A stretch of 64,000 bases of DNA from Sinohyriopsis cumingii (lineage: Eukaryota > Mollusca > Bivalvia > Unionida > Unionidae), in the NCBI GenBank assembly GCA_028554795.2, contig CM068842.1:50613574-50677573 (forward strand), written 5' to 3'. Below are positions 53,511 to 64,000 of this stretch, piece by piece. A program made the translations under genes and the position numbers. The notes beneath the pieces are model-generated. The model had not been told where the DNA came from, did not search any database, and saw only the letters and a list, made by a program, of their open reading frames with translations. How positions within the stretch are numbered: position 1 is the stretch's first letter; each line of letters opens with the position of its first letter.

Positions 53511-54319
53511 ATGTATAATGTTGTACACATAGAAAGCATGAAATTAATCTTTTTTTTAGAACATACATGTTCTGACATGTCACAAAAGCTAAATTCTGCA
53601 TTTATTGCACTTTTTCAAGACCAACAAATTTAAGATAACCCAACTGTTCAGTGTAACTAATACTTAAATTAACCTAATGTCAAACATTAAACCTCTTTCT
53701 GACCAACACATAATCTTTAAATATCTCTTTTACAAATTAAATGACCAACACAAAATATATTCCAACTTATTTTCCAACTTTTATTTCATGAACAGTAAAT
53801 TTCTAATAACAAAAGTCTCCTAAAGAGGCTGACGCTTTACATGATGAAAATATTTACCAGGAACCCAAAATAAGATCGTTTTTTCATTTAAAATGCAGAG
53901 TACTGAAACCACCTCTGATATTCTTGAGAAACTCCAACGTAACAAAGCTCATAAGAAAAATGTTTTCTTATATCGTCGAGTTAACAAGATAAATGTAAGT
54001 GCGGTATACAAGCATTTGACCTTGAATCTGACAGAAAACCATATAACCTTGTCTGCTCTGTGACCTGCAGAACTAAAAATATGAGGAAATGAATAAGTAT
54101 ACTCCAATTTACTCTGTTTAGTCATACTGCATCAGTAACAGTCTTTTTTTTTTACAACAAAAGAACCGTAAAAAATTAAACAATTCTGTTGACTAAACTT
54201 TTCCTCTATTGGGATTTTTCTCAGAGGGAGAGAAAAAGAAAGGAAAATATTTTGTAGTGATCAAATTTTACATCTTATAATGCCTTCTTTCTTGAAATTA
54301 TAGTAGAGAAACTCAGAAA
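53511..54319. other. No gene seen
   Basis: AT-rich DNA with short poly-T and poly-A runs. No coding or RNA feature is supported. Confidence 0.55.
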
Positions 54320-54566
54320 TGTCGTTGTTGTTGTTTAACGCCATTTTTCAGCACACGATAGGCTATACATGGCGGCCAGTATTAACGGTGGAGGAAGAAC
54401 CTGGGAAATCCCCAGAAAGAACCACCGACCCTCGAGAAGCTACTGGCAAGCTTTCTCACATACCCACATTGGCCTTATCCGAGACTCAAACCCACGCAGA
54501 CAGAGGTGAGATGGCAGTGATCCGTAACGGAGAGCGCTTTAGACCACTCGGCCACTCGGGGCCCCT
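54320..54566 (-). mobile_element. tRNA-derived SINE, family B, copy 2
   Basis: Closely matches 42090-42335: AACGCCATTTTTCAGCAC, GGCTATACATGGCGGCC, then AGATGGCAGTGATCCGTAAC and the tRNA-like head CGAGTGGCCGAGTGGTC (minus). Its 3' tail is a (GTT)n run at 54320, typical of this type of SINE. Confidence 0.85.
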
Positions 54567-55009
54567 CCATAAATGTAAGTAAATCCTCAAATTTTCCTGT
54601 GGATAACACAAGACTATTTCCAAATGAATTCTACATTTTATGGCTGCATTTTAACTGTTGACGACCACTGAACATTTCCCTAAAATTCTTTATTGTGAAC
54701 CAAGCAATTAGGAACATGATCAAAACTTTCATTAGAAGAACAATATAAGATATTTACTTCATCTGGGGCCCAAAGCTTCCCAATCCATACCTGTCCTCCA
54801 GAAATACATATACGCACACACAAATCATACCAAAAAACTTGCACAAATTTTATACAACAAAAATACCCTATGCAGTTGTCAATTACCCATACCATAATTC
54901 ACACACCAAGTATTAATATCAACTATATGTAAACATGCCTTAAAAATTATATTTTATATTTTCTCTGTGCATAACTAACTTCAGAAGTATGTTCATTCAA
55001 TACTGCTAT

Positions 55010-55212
55010 ACCCTTATATGGAAGTTCTGTGATTTTGTTCACTACTGGTATACCCATATATGGAAGTTCTGTGATTTTGTTCAACAGTGGTATACCCATA
55101 TATGGAAGTTCTATGATTTTGTTCAACAGTGGTTTACCCATATATGGAAGTTCTCTGATTTTGTTCAACAGTGGTTTACCCATATATGGAAGTTCTATAA
55201 TTTTGTTCCATT
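55010..55212. repeat. Tandem repeat, ~42-bp unit, ~5 copies
   Basis: Unit contains CCCATATATGGAAGTTCT, then TGATTTTGTTCAACAGTGG. Open frames here on both strands are by-products. Confidence 0.92.
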
Positions 55213-56658
55213 TTTATAAACTTGATTATCAGCACAGTACACATTATTTATTTCAAAATAAAATATACAATTGTTCAATACTTAACAAAGAAAAAAGAAA
55301 AGAGACTAACCATAAGGTTTGACCTTGGAGATTAATAATGCCATAAGGTTTGACCTTAAAGATGAAAAACAACACTACAATATGTATGCATTTTGCAAAT
55401 TATAGCAAAAAACAAGGTTGATCAAGATTTAAAAAAGACTACATAAGATTTCTTATGTACCATATGCCATTATGAAGTATCTGCTATTGTAACGATATGT
55501 TTAGGTAGATGGAGGGTGTGAACTTGAGCTGAAATTAGTAACAAATATTTTATATGTAATATATCAAGCGGCAACTCAGAGTACTTTTTTAACATGCCAT
55601 TCTTGATAGATGAAAACCTCTAATGGCAGTATGGTGGATTACAAAGACCTCTTTTGTCTATATGTTGCAGTACTTTTTATTATGCATGCTATGTATTCAA
55701 AGTTACATTGCTCTATAGTGATACTTTATAATAAACAGCTAAATACAAAGGTTAAAGCAGTTCTGACTGATGAAGCATGACCAAAATAGAAGTTACAGGG
55801 CTCTGCAGGCAGTAGTGTCCGAGAAACTGAGCTAAACATAAAGGCTAATGCAGGTTACTGGAGTGTGAAATACAGGTCACAATGACCAAGTTTTGACTTA
55901 TGAGTCAAATAATATTAATTGATAAAGTGTAAACTATGCCTCTTGCCCTGGTGGTTTAATTGTATTTCCATCAAGTCAGAATGCTAGTAGCAAAGGACAT
56001 ATCATTACTGTCCTTTAATTCTTGACCTTAAAATTTCAACAACTGTCACTTGCTATATAGGTCTATAGGACCTTTGGGACTATATGACACCACAACTAAA
56101 CTTAGGAATCAAGACTAGAACCTAATCAATGCAAAGCATGTACTCCTTTACAATGATAAACAGTTCCTTCAAGATATTTGGCTCTTTTCTCATGGCTATA
56201 GAGATGAATGTGCTTGTTCAAGGAATCATAACGAACCACAAGACCTTTCCTTAATTCCTTTAGCATAGGGCAGTAACATCCAGGTGATTCCTAGGTGTAG
56301 AAAGAAAATCTCAAGATATGCAACTTCTTTACACAGCTTAATATTTTAAACTTTTAAAATTGGTTTCACTGTTTTCATTTATGTTAGATTTCATTATAAT
56401 TTATTTGTGCATAAAAAGTTAGTGTTAAGAATCAACAATTCAATCAAGACAACCTTCCTGAAACAGTTGAAAATATTGGTCACTTAGAGAGTGGCACAAT
56501 CCTGTCCTATTTTCAAAACAAAAATTCACAATTTAAATAAACATGTCAGTATATTATGTAATAAGAATCCAAATTTGGTGTCACCAGATGAAACAAATTC
56601 ATGCTCAGAGATTTAAGCCACAATAAATAGATTGCTTCTACATTATGCTATAAATAAA
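55213..56658. other. 3' flank of the oxidoreductase gene
   Basis: AT-rich. A candidate polyadenylation signal AATAAA for the minus-strand gene is at 56400-56405. A short direct repeat, ATAAGGTTTGACCTT, occurs at 55311 and 55343. Confidence 0.55.
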
Positions 56659-56780
56659 TTAATTCTTTTTTTCCTTTATGGGCGACTTGCCGATCAGCCG
56701 AAACAGTAGAAGCCTGAGAAGCTCAAATGTGATGGTGACAGAGTACTCTGGTTTCAGCATGTTGATCTTGGGAACTCTGC
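56659..56780 (-). CDS. Geranylgeranyl-reductase-like FAD oxidoreductase, last exon
   Basis: Runs from acceptor TTTCATTACAG to stop TAA at 56659-56661. Two bases complete the Gly codon split in the preceding exon (phase 1). It encodes RVPKINMLKPEYSVTI, then FELLRLLLFRLIGK and a Lys-rich end. The last ~20 residues are hydrophobic and basic, perhaps a membrane-associated tail. It is identified only through its link to the exon at 63567-63711, which carries the flavoprotein motif. Confidence 0.65.
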
Positions 56781-58870
56781 CTGTAATGAAACACAAGCAC
56801 AAACTGTGATAATCAACAAGAATTATTTTTTTTAAAAAGATTTTAATGCATTTCCTTGAAGAAGAAAAAATACAATAATTTTTATTTATACCTGGTAAAA
56901 AAATTCTAACAATATATAATTTTATTTCATAATGCTGAAGTGAATGTTAGTCATCTGTTTAAGACTGTGATTACTGGTGAAAACAAGGTAGATCATTATG
57001 CAACAGACACTTCTCCATTGGCAGCTTAACACATTAATCCCTAGCGACGACTTTACGGGGCAGGAGGTAGTAGCCTACTGCTGAGCTTTGTAGCATCATG
57101 GTCATGAATGATACACTAAAGTGGGTGGTATTATAGAAAGGTAGACAGATGTAGCGCTACAATGATACCAAATAATCTGGAATATCTAGTTGCACTACAA
57201 AATACTGATAAAAAACCTCACTTTTTGGACCCGACTTTTTTCTACCCAAAATTCGCCTGTGGTTGGAATCCAATTTTGTGTCTGGATTTTAGACTTTTTG
57301 GTCTCAGATCTAAGGCAAACAAGTACGAACTGCAAACAGATAGATGAGCCTTTGCAAAAAGTAGGATAAGATGGGCATTTGGAATAAAAAGTGGTCTTGA
57401 TACAAAAATAATGGCTCTGTTTAGTAAAAAAAAGAAAAAAGAAGTCCAACTTTTACCCTTCTGCTCAAGCGCGAGTCAAACAGCCAACGAAAAATGATGT
57501 TTCTAACACAACTAGGCAGTATGTTATTGAAAGATGACCGGGGATTTGGTGTTGTTGAGTCTATTCAGAAATAGCTTTCAAAATGTGTTTCCTACGCCAT
57601 TTTCAGGCGAAAATGACAAAAACCTCCAGGGGTTAATGTATTAATAACAAGTTAGAGATCATATCAATTGTGCAATAAAACTGAACATGAGAGAAGACTC
57701 TTCCGAATAGTGATTCCCTGTTTGCACCTAGCAGCTAATACTAAAATAAAATAAAAAGCAAGCATTCCTCATAAATAAAATCTAAAATGTTTTGCCAATT
57801 ACCATAACTTTCTATGATAATGCCATTTATCTTAACTTTCTATGATAACGCTGCTCTGCGACTGCATAAAAAAAGAAAATATTAGCCATAACAGTTTTGG
57901 ATAACCTTTCATTCAGGCCTATGACTTAATGACAACCACAATGAAAGATCCACTTTCAACAAAGTTGTATATGGAGTTTTTGCATACCTGACTTTTGTCA
58001 TACTTGTAAGCAGTAAACAGATGTTTGTTGAAATTTTAATTCAAGGCCCATCCTTATTTATGAGTTAGTGAAATTTTCCATTTGAATAATTAGTTTTCCT
58101 GAACATTATATTGTGTCGTAGTTCAAGTGGGTATTTATGTATATAGGGGACAGGGTAAACAAAGAATTCATTCCAATCTTAAGATCAATCTGAGGCATCC
58201 ATTTATTATCAGAGTTTACAGTTGTGTTCAGATATAGTTCCAGAAGAATTATTTATTTAAATCATTCATTGGTAAGTGTTCATTGACTGGATTAACACAA
58301 CATTTTGGGATTTTTGTAAATTCATTCAAAAACATTCTTTACCACACTATCTGTACATCAGGACATTCATGACTATTGGTACATCAGAATATTTACAACT
58401 ACTGGAATTCATTTGGAATTTTCTATATTGTGGGACTGTGATAGGACATTATTTAGAATTTAATTCACAATACTGTGTCTTTTTGAATTTTCACTTCATA
58501 TTCTAGTGAAATAAATTGTTGAGTTTTACTTAAATTGTTGGTTTCACTTCCTTTCTGTTACATATTTTAAGACCTAGAGTTGTAAGATATAAGCTCCACT
58601 TAAATTGTTGGTTTCACTCCCTTTCTGTTACACATTTTAAGACCTAGAATTGTAACATATAAGCTCCACTTAAATTGTTGGTTTCACTTCCTTTCTGTTA
58701 CACATTTTAAGACCTAGAGTTGTAACATATAAGCTCCACTTAAATTGTTGGTTTCACTTCCTTTCTGTTACACATTTTAAGACCTAGAATTGTAACATAT
58801 AAGCTCCCTACCATATTAGCACATCAAGATGATCTATATTAGTTCATCAGCTATATTATATCCACCCTAC
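56781..58870 (-). other. Intron of the oxidoreductase gene
   Basis: 2.1 kb, AT-rich. It contains four copies of a ~71-bp repeat at 58525-58806 and no recognised coding sequence. Confidence 0.65.
58525..58806. repeat. Tandem repeat, ~71-bp unit, 4 copies
   Basis: Each copy contains ACTTAAATTGTTGGTTTCAC, CCTTTCTGTTAC and TTTTAAGACCTAGA, with few differences. Confidence 0.95.
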
Positions 58871-58986
58871 CAGTCATGATGTCAGCCCATCTGACCAGGA
58901 ACTTATCTCCCTTCCTATGAATGGCCATTGTGGCTGCATCCAAGAGTATTGGGAATCGGTACAACAGCTGACAAAACACCATAGAC
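58871..58986 (-). CDS. Geranylgeranyl-reductase-like FAD oxidoreductase, penultimate exon
   Basis: Runs from acceptor TTTTGTTTCAG to donor ACTG|GTAGGG. It enters in phase 2 (one base completes Trp) and leaves in phase 1. It encodes SMVFCQLLYRFPILLDAATM, then HRKGDKFLVRWADIMTG. This lies C-terminal to the FAD-binding fold, where the family has a variable helical region. No catalytic motif is visible in this exon alone. Confidence 0.65.
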
Positions 58987-60489
58987 CTGAAACAAAATGA
59001 CCAACATTTACAAACTAGGAGATTTATTTGTGATGTACAAACAAGTCGATCGAACAAGTTCATGGCCTTTAATTGTTGTAAATATAGGTAAGGAAAGAGT
59101 TACTACATTCAGATACTGACATATAAGATAATTATTAAACATTTTACAATACCGCAGCTGTAGGTGTTTTGCACAGAAAAACATGGACCTGTCACAGCAA
59201 TAATCTTGCTGCATATGACACGCTTAGTCTGTAATTATTTTCACCAATCTTATGAGTAATCCTTCTCTTAGAAATGCCAAGATAAATAAATTCTATGACA
59301 AATATACAAATTTACAAATCAAAAAATTTACAAATCTGCCCTAAATAAACAGCCAATGATAATTAACTAGTACCCGCATGCATGGACACATATACACATA
59401 CATAAACATGTACACAAACATGTAAACACACAAACTGTGTATCTGTCATAAAGTCTAAAATATACCCAACAGTTCCTAATGCTTGAATACTAACCATACT
59501 AAAGGATGACTCAAGCTATGTTTGAAACATTTGTCCACGGATGTAAGACTGAACTGGAAGTACGTGATACTAAAAGTGCCTGCAACTATTTGCATGGACT
59601 GAAAATGCAGTGTTTTAAAAAAAGGCCAAAATTCTAAATGCCTTTTAAAAGTATTATATGGTTATAATGTACCCATAATTTCATAAGTTTGAAAATTCTC
59701 TGAGTTGCTAAAACAGGTCTCTGTAATTGCTGATAAATGCCAGTAGTGTCTGATAATGTTGATCTTTTAATCTACTATAAAATGCCCAAGTCAGACACTG
59801 AATGTTTCTGCTAAGAAACATATTCAGACTTTAAATAATTGTTTTAACTGAAACTCATACAAGGGATTTAGCTCACTGCACACTAGAGATGTAGATTACA
59901 AAAGTCATGAAACATCCTTAGGTGTTCTGCAAATCATGCCAGGTAACTTAATCAGGGAACTAATTTGGGAGTAGACCATTTGATTTCATGGGTAAATAAG
60001 GATCCTAACAAAAAAGAACATAAAAAGCAGAATAACTCATTATAATATATGCTGATGAGAATCTCTTTCTACTAAAGCACAGCAAAAGTACAAGTATCAA
60101 GCTTGATTGCAGCAGCAAACATGTCATCCTTTACAGCAATTCTCCACCCACCCCCTTTTTAAGGTCACCCTTTCAGCAGCAGGAAAAATGGCCTTGTAAG
60201 AGAGGTTACCTTTCTAGAGGGGGACCATACAAATATGAGTCATAACTACAAATAAAGTATAAAAGACAAAACTTTATAATATTTAATATTTTAATGTGAA
60301 AAACAAAGGAATTTGATAAAACTTTGCTCAATGTTATTTGAATTAATTCAGAATAATCATCAATTGTGGTACAAAACAACTTTGTCAATAAAATATGGAG
60401 TAAAAATGTATGGCTGTAACTACCCCAGTCCAGTGATTTCATTTTTCCACTCAATGCAGTAGAATGTATGCTGATAATATTTGCATCTT

Positions 60490-60880
60490 TCTGAGGAGGC
60501 CATCCCTACAGTAGGTATGCACTGTGGATGTGAGGTCCACCTTTCAGTCGATATGTATGTGGCAGGGTATGCCCTGTAGCTGAGGTCCACATTTCAGTAG
60601 GTATGCATGTAGCAGGGTATGCACTGTGGCTGAGGACCACACTTCAGTAGGTATGCATGTAGCAGGGTATGCACTGTGACTGAGGTCCACCATTCAATAG
60701 GTATGCACTGTGGTTGAGGACCACACTTCAGTAGGTATACATGTAGCAGGGTATGCACTGTGGCTGAGGTCCACCATTCAATAGGTATGCACTGTGGCTG
60801 AGGACCACACCTCAGTAGGTATGCATGTGGCAGGGTATGCACTGTGACTAAGGTCCACCCTTCAGCAGGTATGCATGAAT
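60490..60880. repeat. Tandem repeat with ~50-65-bp units
   Basis: Units share GTAGCAGGGTATGCACTGTG, then GCTGAGG(A/T)CCAC and TTCAGTAGGTATGCATG. Unit length alternates, and a long minus-strand ORF is a by-product. Confidence 0.9.
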
Positions 60881-62167
60881 AAGGTATGCATCTCCAATGT
60901 GATTGGCACAATACCACCCAAAGTACTGAACAATAAATGGCATTTCCTTACTAAGAAAATGGTGAAGAAAATCTGCCAAAAACCTGGAGAGTGCATGACA
61001 AGTGGGCTGCTAAAGGTGGGAGCAAGAACCCCATGACAGAACCATATTCAATAGATTGGGTGGTGAGCATTTTTTAAGCCATTTACTGCTTCCACAATGC
61101 AGTGGAAAAAGCAATTTCAGTCAAACTTATATAGGTACTGCAAGTTTTATATGAAGTACATTTAGTACACCAGGGGCTAATCTCATCAGTGTACAAGTGT
61201 CCCTGAGACCAAAAAGTGTTATACCTGGTTCATCTAGTCACTTCTGAATACCTAAAACAACAATGAAAAATGGCTAAGCTGTGAAATCAACCAGAATACT
61301 GGTTAAACATTACACTAATTTAAGCAGTGGTGTTAAGGAAGAACAAGTGGTATTGTCTGTGGTCATAGTGTGTATCTGCTCACAAGATACACCAATAATA
61401 TCAGAGTACTAGTAGATGAGTATTGAATGGATGAGCAGCTGAATGCATTGTCTGAAAGGCGGAAATAAACAATTTATGAGTAAAATTCCCTCTTGATATG
61501 AAATAAATGAGAAGTTTCCGAATATGGGAGGGATTTAATGTTCCAGTAAAACATACTTGGGGCTCAGGAAAGGTACATTTTAGGTGGAGTACTGATCCTT
61601 TGATGCAATTTAGAATTCTGTATTGTCTTCATATAAACATTGAGTAATCAGAATATTCTGGCATAATTTTAAATGCCTTCCATGGGTACAATGTATGTTT
61701 AAATGGAACAACAATGAAGAACTGAAAGTAGAGTTGGAAAATATGACGTGCAATTTTCATGCATTGTTTTTCTTTATTTTCTCTTGTACTATCATTGAAT
61801 CCAAGACTTGTGCATCGAATGGAGATGTATCATTGATGCATCTACTGCACATTTCTCCTGCTTCCAGCTGCCCAGATATGACAGTCACAAAAGGTTTGGT
61901 CACATTTTTCTTGATTGGAAGGAGGGAGGGGGCAGGAGGGGCCAATGAAACACCCTTCACTATAATGGGATTAGAACAGGGAAGAGGAAGAAAAATCTTA
62001 ATGGCCTGGGGGTCTAGGTGTCTGCTTAGGCCTACTTGCAGGTATAAGGCAGAAACCTGGCAGGGGGTGGGGGGTGGGTGGGCAAAAGCATCCCACATAG
62101 ACACCCTGACAATGATTATGAGCATAGTGGAAGCATATCCTGGACCCATTGTTTGGTGTAAAATTTG

Positions 62168-62505
62168 GTTTAGTTAGTTTAATTAGCCTGAGTTAATAGT
62201 GTAGACCTGTACATATTTACAATATATTTTTACACTCTGAAACCCACCAACACTTTCTTTTCTTCCAGGCCTTTTCAGCCAAAGCCTCAAGGGCTCTTTT
62301 TATGGCTTTTGCATGATGCTTTTCCAAGTTTTAATTTAGTTTAAGTTAGTTTAATTAGCCTGAGTTAACAGTGTAGACCTGTACATATTTACAATATATT
62401 TTTACACTCTGAAACCCACCAACACTTTCTTTTCTTCCAGGCCTTTTCAGCCAAAGCCTCAAGGGCTCTTTTTCTGGCTTTTGCATGATGCTTTTCCAAG
62501 TTTTA
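62168..62505. repeat. ~170-bp tandem duplication
   Basis: Copies at 62168-62333 and 62339-62505 are nearly identical, sharing GTGTAGACCTGTACATATTT and CCAGGCCTTTTCAGCC. Confidence 0.95.
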
Positions 62506-62710
62506 TGATAATTTTCTTTCAGTGTAACTTTTTGACATTTCTTTTGCATATGGAATACTGCTTCAAACATACAGTTTTCTTTTTTCTCCTTTTACCCTTA
62601 TGCTGCTGTAGGGATGATTCTACACTGTCAAGAGGATTGTATTTTGGATCCATTCTTTCAAGCTACTTAATAGATGTTGTCTTCCATGCTTTAAAAGCAT
62701 ATTTTACAGT

Positions 62711-62925
62711 CTGACATGCATTTTGAGTTTCAGTATTCATTCTTCTTGACATGGCATCAACAATTACCCATTATACTGAAAGAGGACTCCACCTGCAGTC
62801 AGTTGAATACTGACTGACATGCACTTTGAGTTACAGTATTCATTCTTCTTGACGTGGCATCAACAATTACCCATTATATTGAAAGAGGACTCCACCTGCA
62901 GTCAGTTGAATACTGACTGACATGC
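62711..62925. repeat. ~105-bp tandem duplication
   Basis: Two copies share CAGTATTCATTCTTCTTGAC and GACTCCACCTGCAGTCAGTT, with a few substitutions. Confidence 0.95.
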
Positions 62926-63566
62926 ATTTGCATTAATAAGTGATGCAATGTGATGTTGATCATACTGCAATTAATGATTAAACTGAACAACATCTGGTAT
63001 ATAAATGGCATGGGGAGGCAACTATACTGGTATCTATAAGAGTTCCTTCCCATAAATGCAATTCTCATTGTCAAAATGCTATATGTAGACAGTAAAGAAT
63101 TAATGTTTCTTCTTTCTGGGATGGCTGGATTTAAGAGTTAGTGGAGTGTATTTCCTAACAATAATGTGATTTTGTCAAATATTTGATAGAGAAATGTCAG
63201 ACTATAAAAATATTTGTAATTCAATATTTATATAATGACTTCAAAACTGAAATAAAAGATGAAATATGAATATATATCATAGCTAATGCTTTTAAACAAA
63301 AGGGGTATGCAGGAATGTCTTCAACTTAATGGAATCCATGTCCGATAACACTTCATGATTTTTTCTGGAGCTTTGCTCAAAATATCTGATGTACATGTCT
63401 TTACAGTATCTTCACACTTGATTTCCTAAGGAAGACTGTAAATACAATTTTGTTTGTTTCTTGGTGCAACTCTGAACTGCAATAAGCTAAATTACGCCAA
63501 TAATGACGAACAATGTTTTAAATCACTTCAAAGGCTTTATGTGTAAATAAGATCATGATTTCTCAC

Positions 63567-63711
63567 CATTTGAAATCTGAGCCAAACTTGTCCATCCATC
63601 TCTGATGGTAAATGGCCATGACCTCTTTATCATAATTCCCATGATTCAATGCCTCATCTAGAAATATGGCTGCCAATTTACCTCCATCCATCGCATGATG
63701 AATGCCTTCTC
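63567..63711 (-). CDS. Geranylgeranyl-reductase-like FAD oxidoreductase, internal exon
   Basis: Runs from acceptor TTTTTCAAG to donor AATG|GTGAGA, phase 1 in and phase 2 out. It encodes GEGIHHAMDGGKLAAIFLDE, the conserved FAD-pyrophosphate-side motif (G-E-G-I-x-x-A-x-x-x-G-x-x-A-A) of geranylgeranyl reductase-like and FAD-binding_3 flavoproteins. It continues as YHQRWMDKFGSDFKW. Such enzymes reduce isoprenoid double bonds or act as monooxygenases; the substrate here is unknown. Upstream exons with the N-terminal Rossmann fold must lie beyond 64000. Confidence 0.68.
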
Positions 63712-64000
63712 CTTGAAAAAAAAGTACAGGTTGCAAGTCCATTTTAAGTGCAAAGAATAATGGTGATATGATTGAAATTATGTTGCAATTAAGTTTTCCA
63801 ATAACAGGTATTAATTCTTTTCTGCGGTCAACTTCACTGGCATTTTGAAAGATGCTACCTTTAAAATGTTAAAATTACCAAAACATTTTTCTGCACTGTA
63901 ACCACTGTGTTTGTGTATGTAGTTTACATGCAATTCTGACTCAATGTGAATCAATCTTCACTGTTAGATTTTCATAACAATTTATGTCTGTTTGGCAAGA
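63712..64000 (-). other. Intron (partial) of the oxidoreductase gene
   Basis: AT-rich, with no coding sequence recognised before the window edge. Confidence 0.55.

Larger units (their letters stand above)
58987..63566 (-). other. Intron of the oxidoreductase gene (4.6 kb)
   Basis: It contains a ~50-bp tandem array at 60490-60880, a ~170-bp tandem duplication at 62168-62505 and a ~105-bp duplication at 62711-62925. Phases of the flanking exons match, so no coding exon need lie inside. Confidence 0.65.

Noticed and set aside
60594..60917. 107-codon minus ORF with repeated Cys/Pro/Gln units
   Set aside because: Follows the ~50-65-bp tandem repeat exactly and is low-complexity shadow coding.
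61695..62177. 160-codon plus ORF opposite a 130-codon minus ORF
   Set aside because: Within the intron of the oxidoreductase gene. No recognised domain, no splice support, and Pro/Gly-rich low-complexity segments on both strands.

Overview
This window is nuclear DNA of an invertebrate animal, most likely a mollusc and probably a bivalve. That is an inference from an AT-rich, intron-rich sequence with many microsatellites and minisatellites, tRNA-derived SINEs, decayed LINEs, a peritrophin-type chitin-binding gene and a group III phospholipase A2 gene. No bacterial or organellar features were seen.

The centre (17147-32142, about 15.0 kb) is a complete Polinton/Maverick (adintovirus-like) element. 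It has 211-212 bp terminal inverted repeats that differ by one base and one indel, AG...CT ends, and a flanking direct repeat AAACGTC. Read from the left it carries: a packaging ATPase (-), a DUF5679-type zinc ribbon (+), a parvovirus-type PLA2 (+), an rve integrase (+), a 990-residue protein-primed-type PolB fused to a superfamily 1 helicase (-), a cysteine-rich protein (+), a NUMOD4-HNH-NUMOD1 endonuclease (+) and a helical protein (+). A leftward virion block follows (all -): a putative minor structural protein, a membrane-hairpin protein, a coiled-coil fibre-like protein with a C1q-like head, an adenain-type protease, a pX-like core protein, a double jelly-roll major capsid protein, a pVI-like protein, a frameshifted proline-rich protein and a small terminal ORF. 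Together these cover integration, replication, packaging, capsid building, maturation and probably attachment or membrane breach. Most frames are open. The breaks are at an 11-base homopolymer (30448-30458), at two in-frame stops (31535-31558), and in the protease, whose conserved N-terminal region has no AUG.

Three host genes can be traced exon by exon with matching intron phases. A chitin-binding (CBM14) gene lies on + with exons 3362-3512, 8885-9030 and 11804-11883. A secreted group III phospholipase A2 lies on - with exons 39959-40025 (coding), 38553-38738, 36790-37014 and 34032-34183; its 3' end was not found. The C-terminal end of a geranylgeranyl-reductase-like FAD oxidoreductase lies on - with exons 63567-63711, 58871-58986 and 56659-56780.

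The rest is introns and intergenic DNA full of repeats: minisatellites (57-bp unit at 1-714, 41-bp unit at 14806-16146, 20-bp unit at 51460-53038 and several smaller ones), two SINE families, a LINE relic near 2.2-3.2 kb, a LINE fragment at 33.0-33.4 kb, and a composite LINE region at 44.1-48.0 kb.
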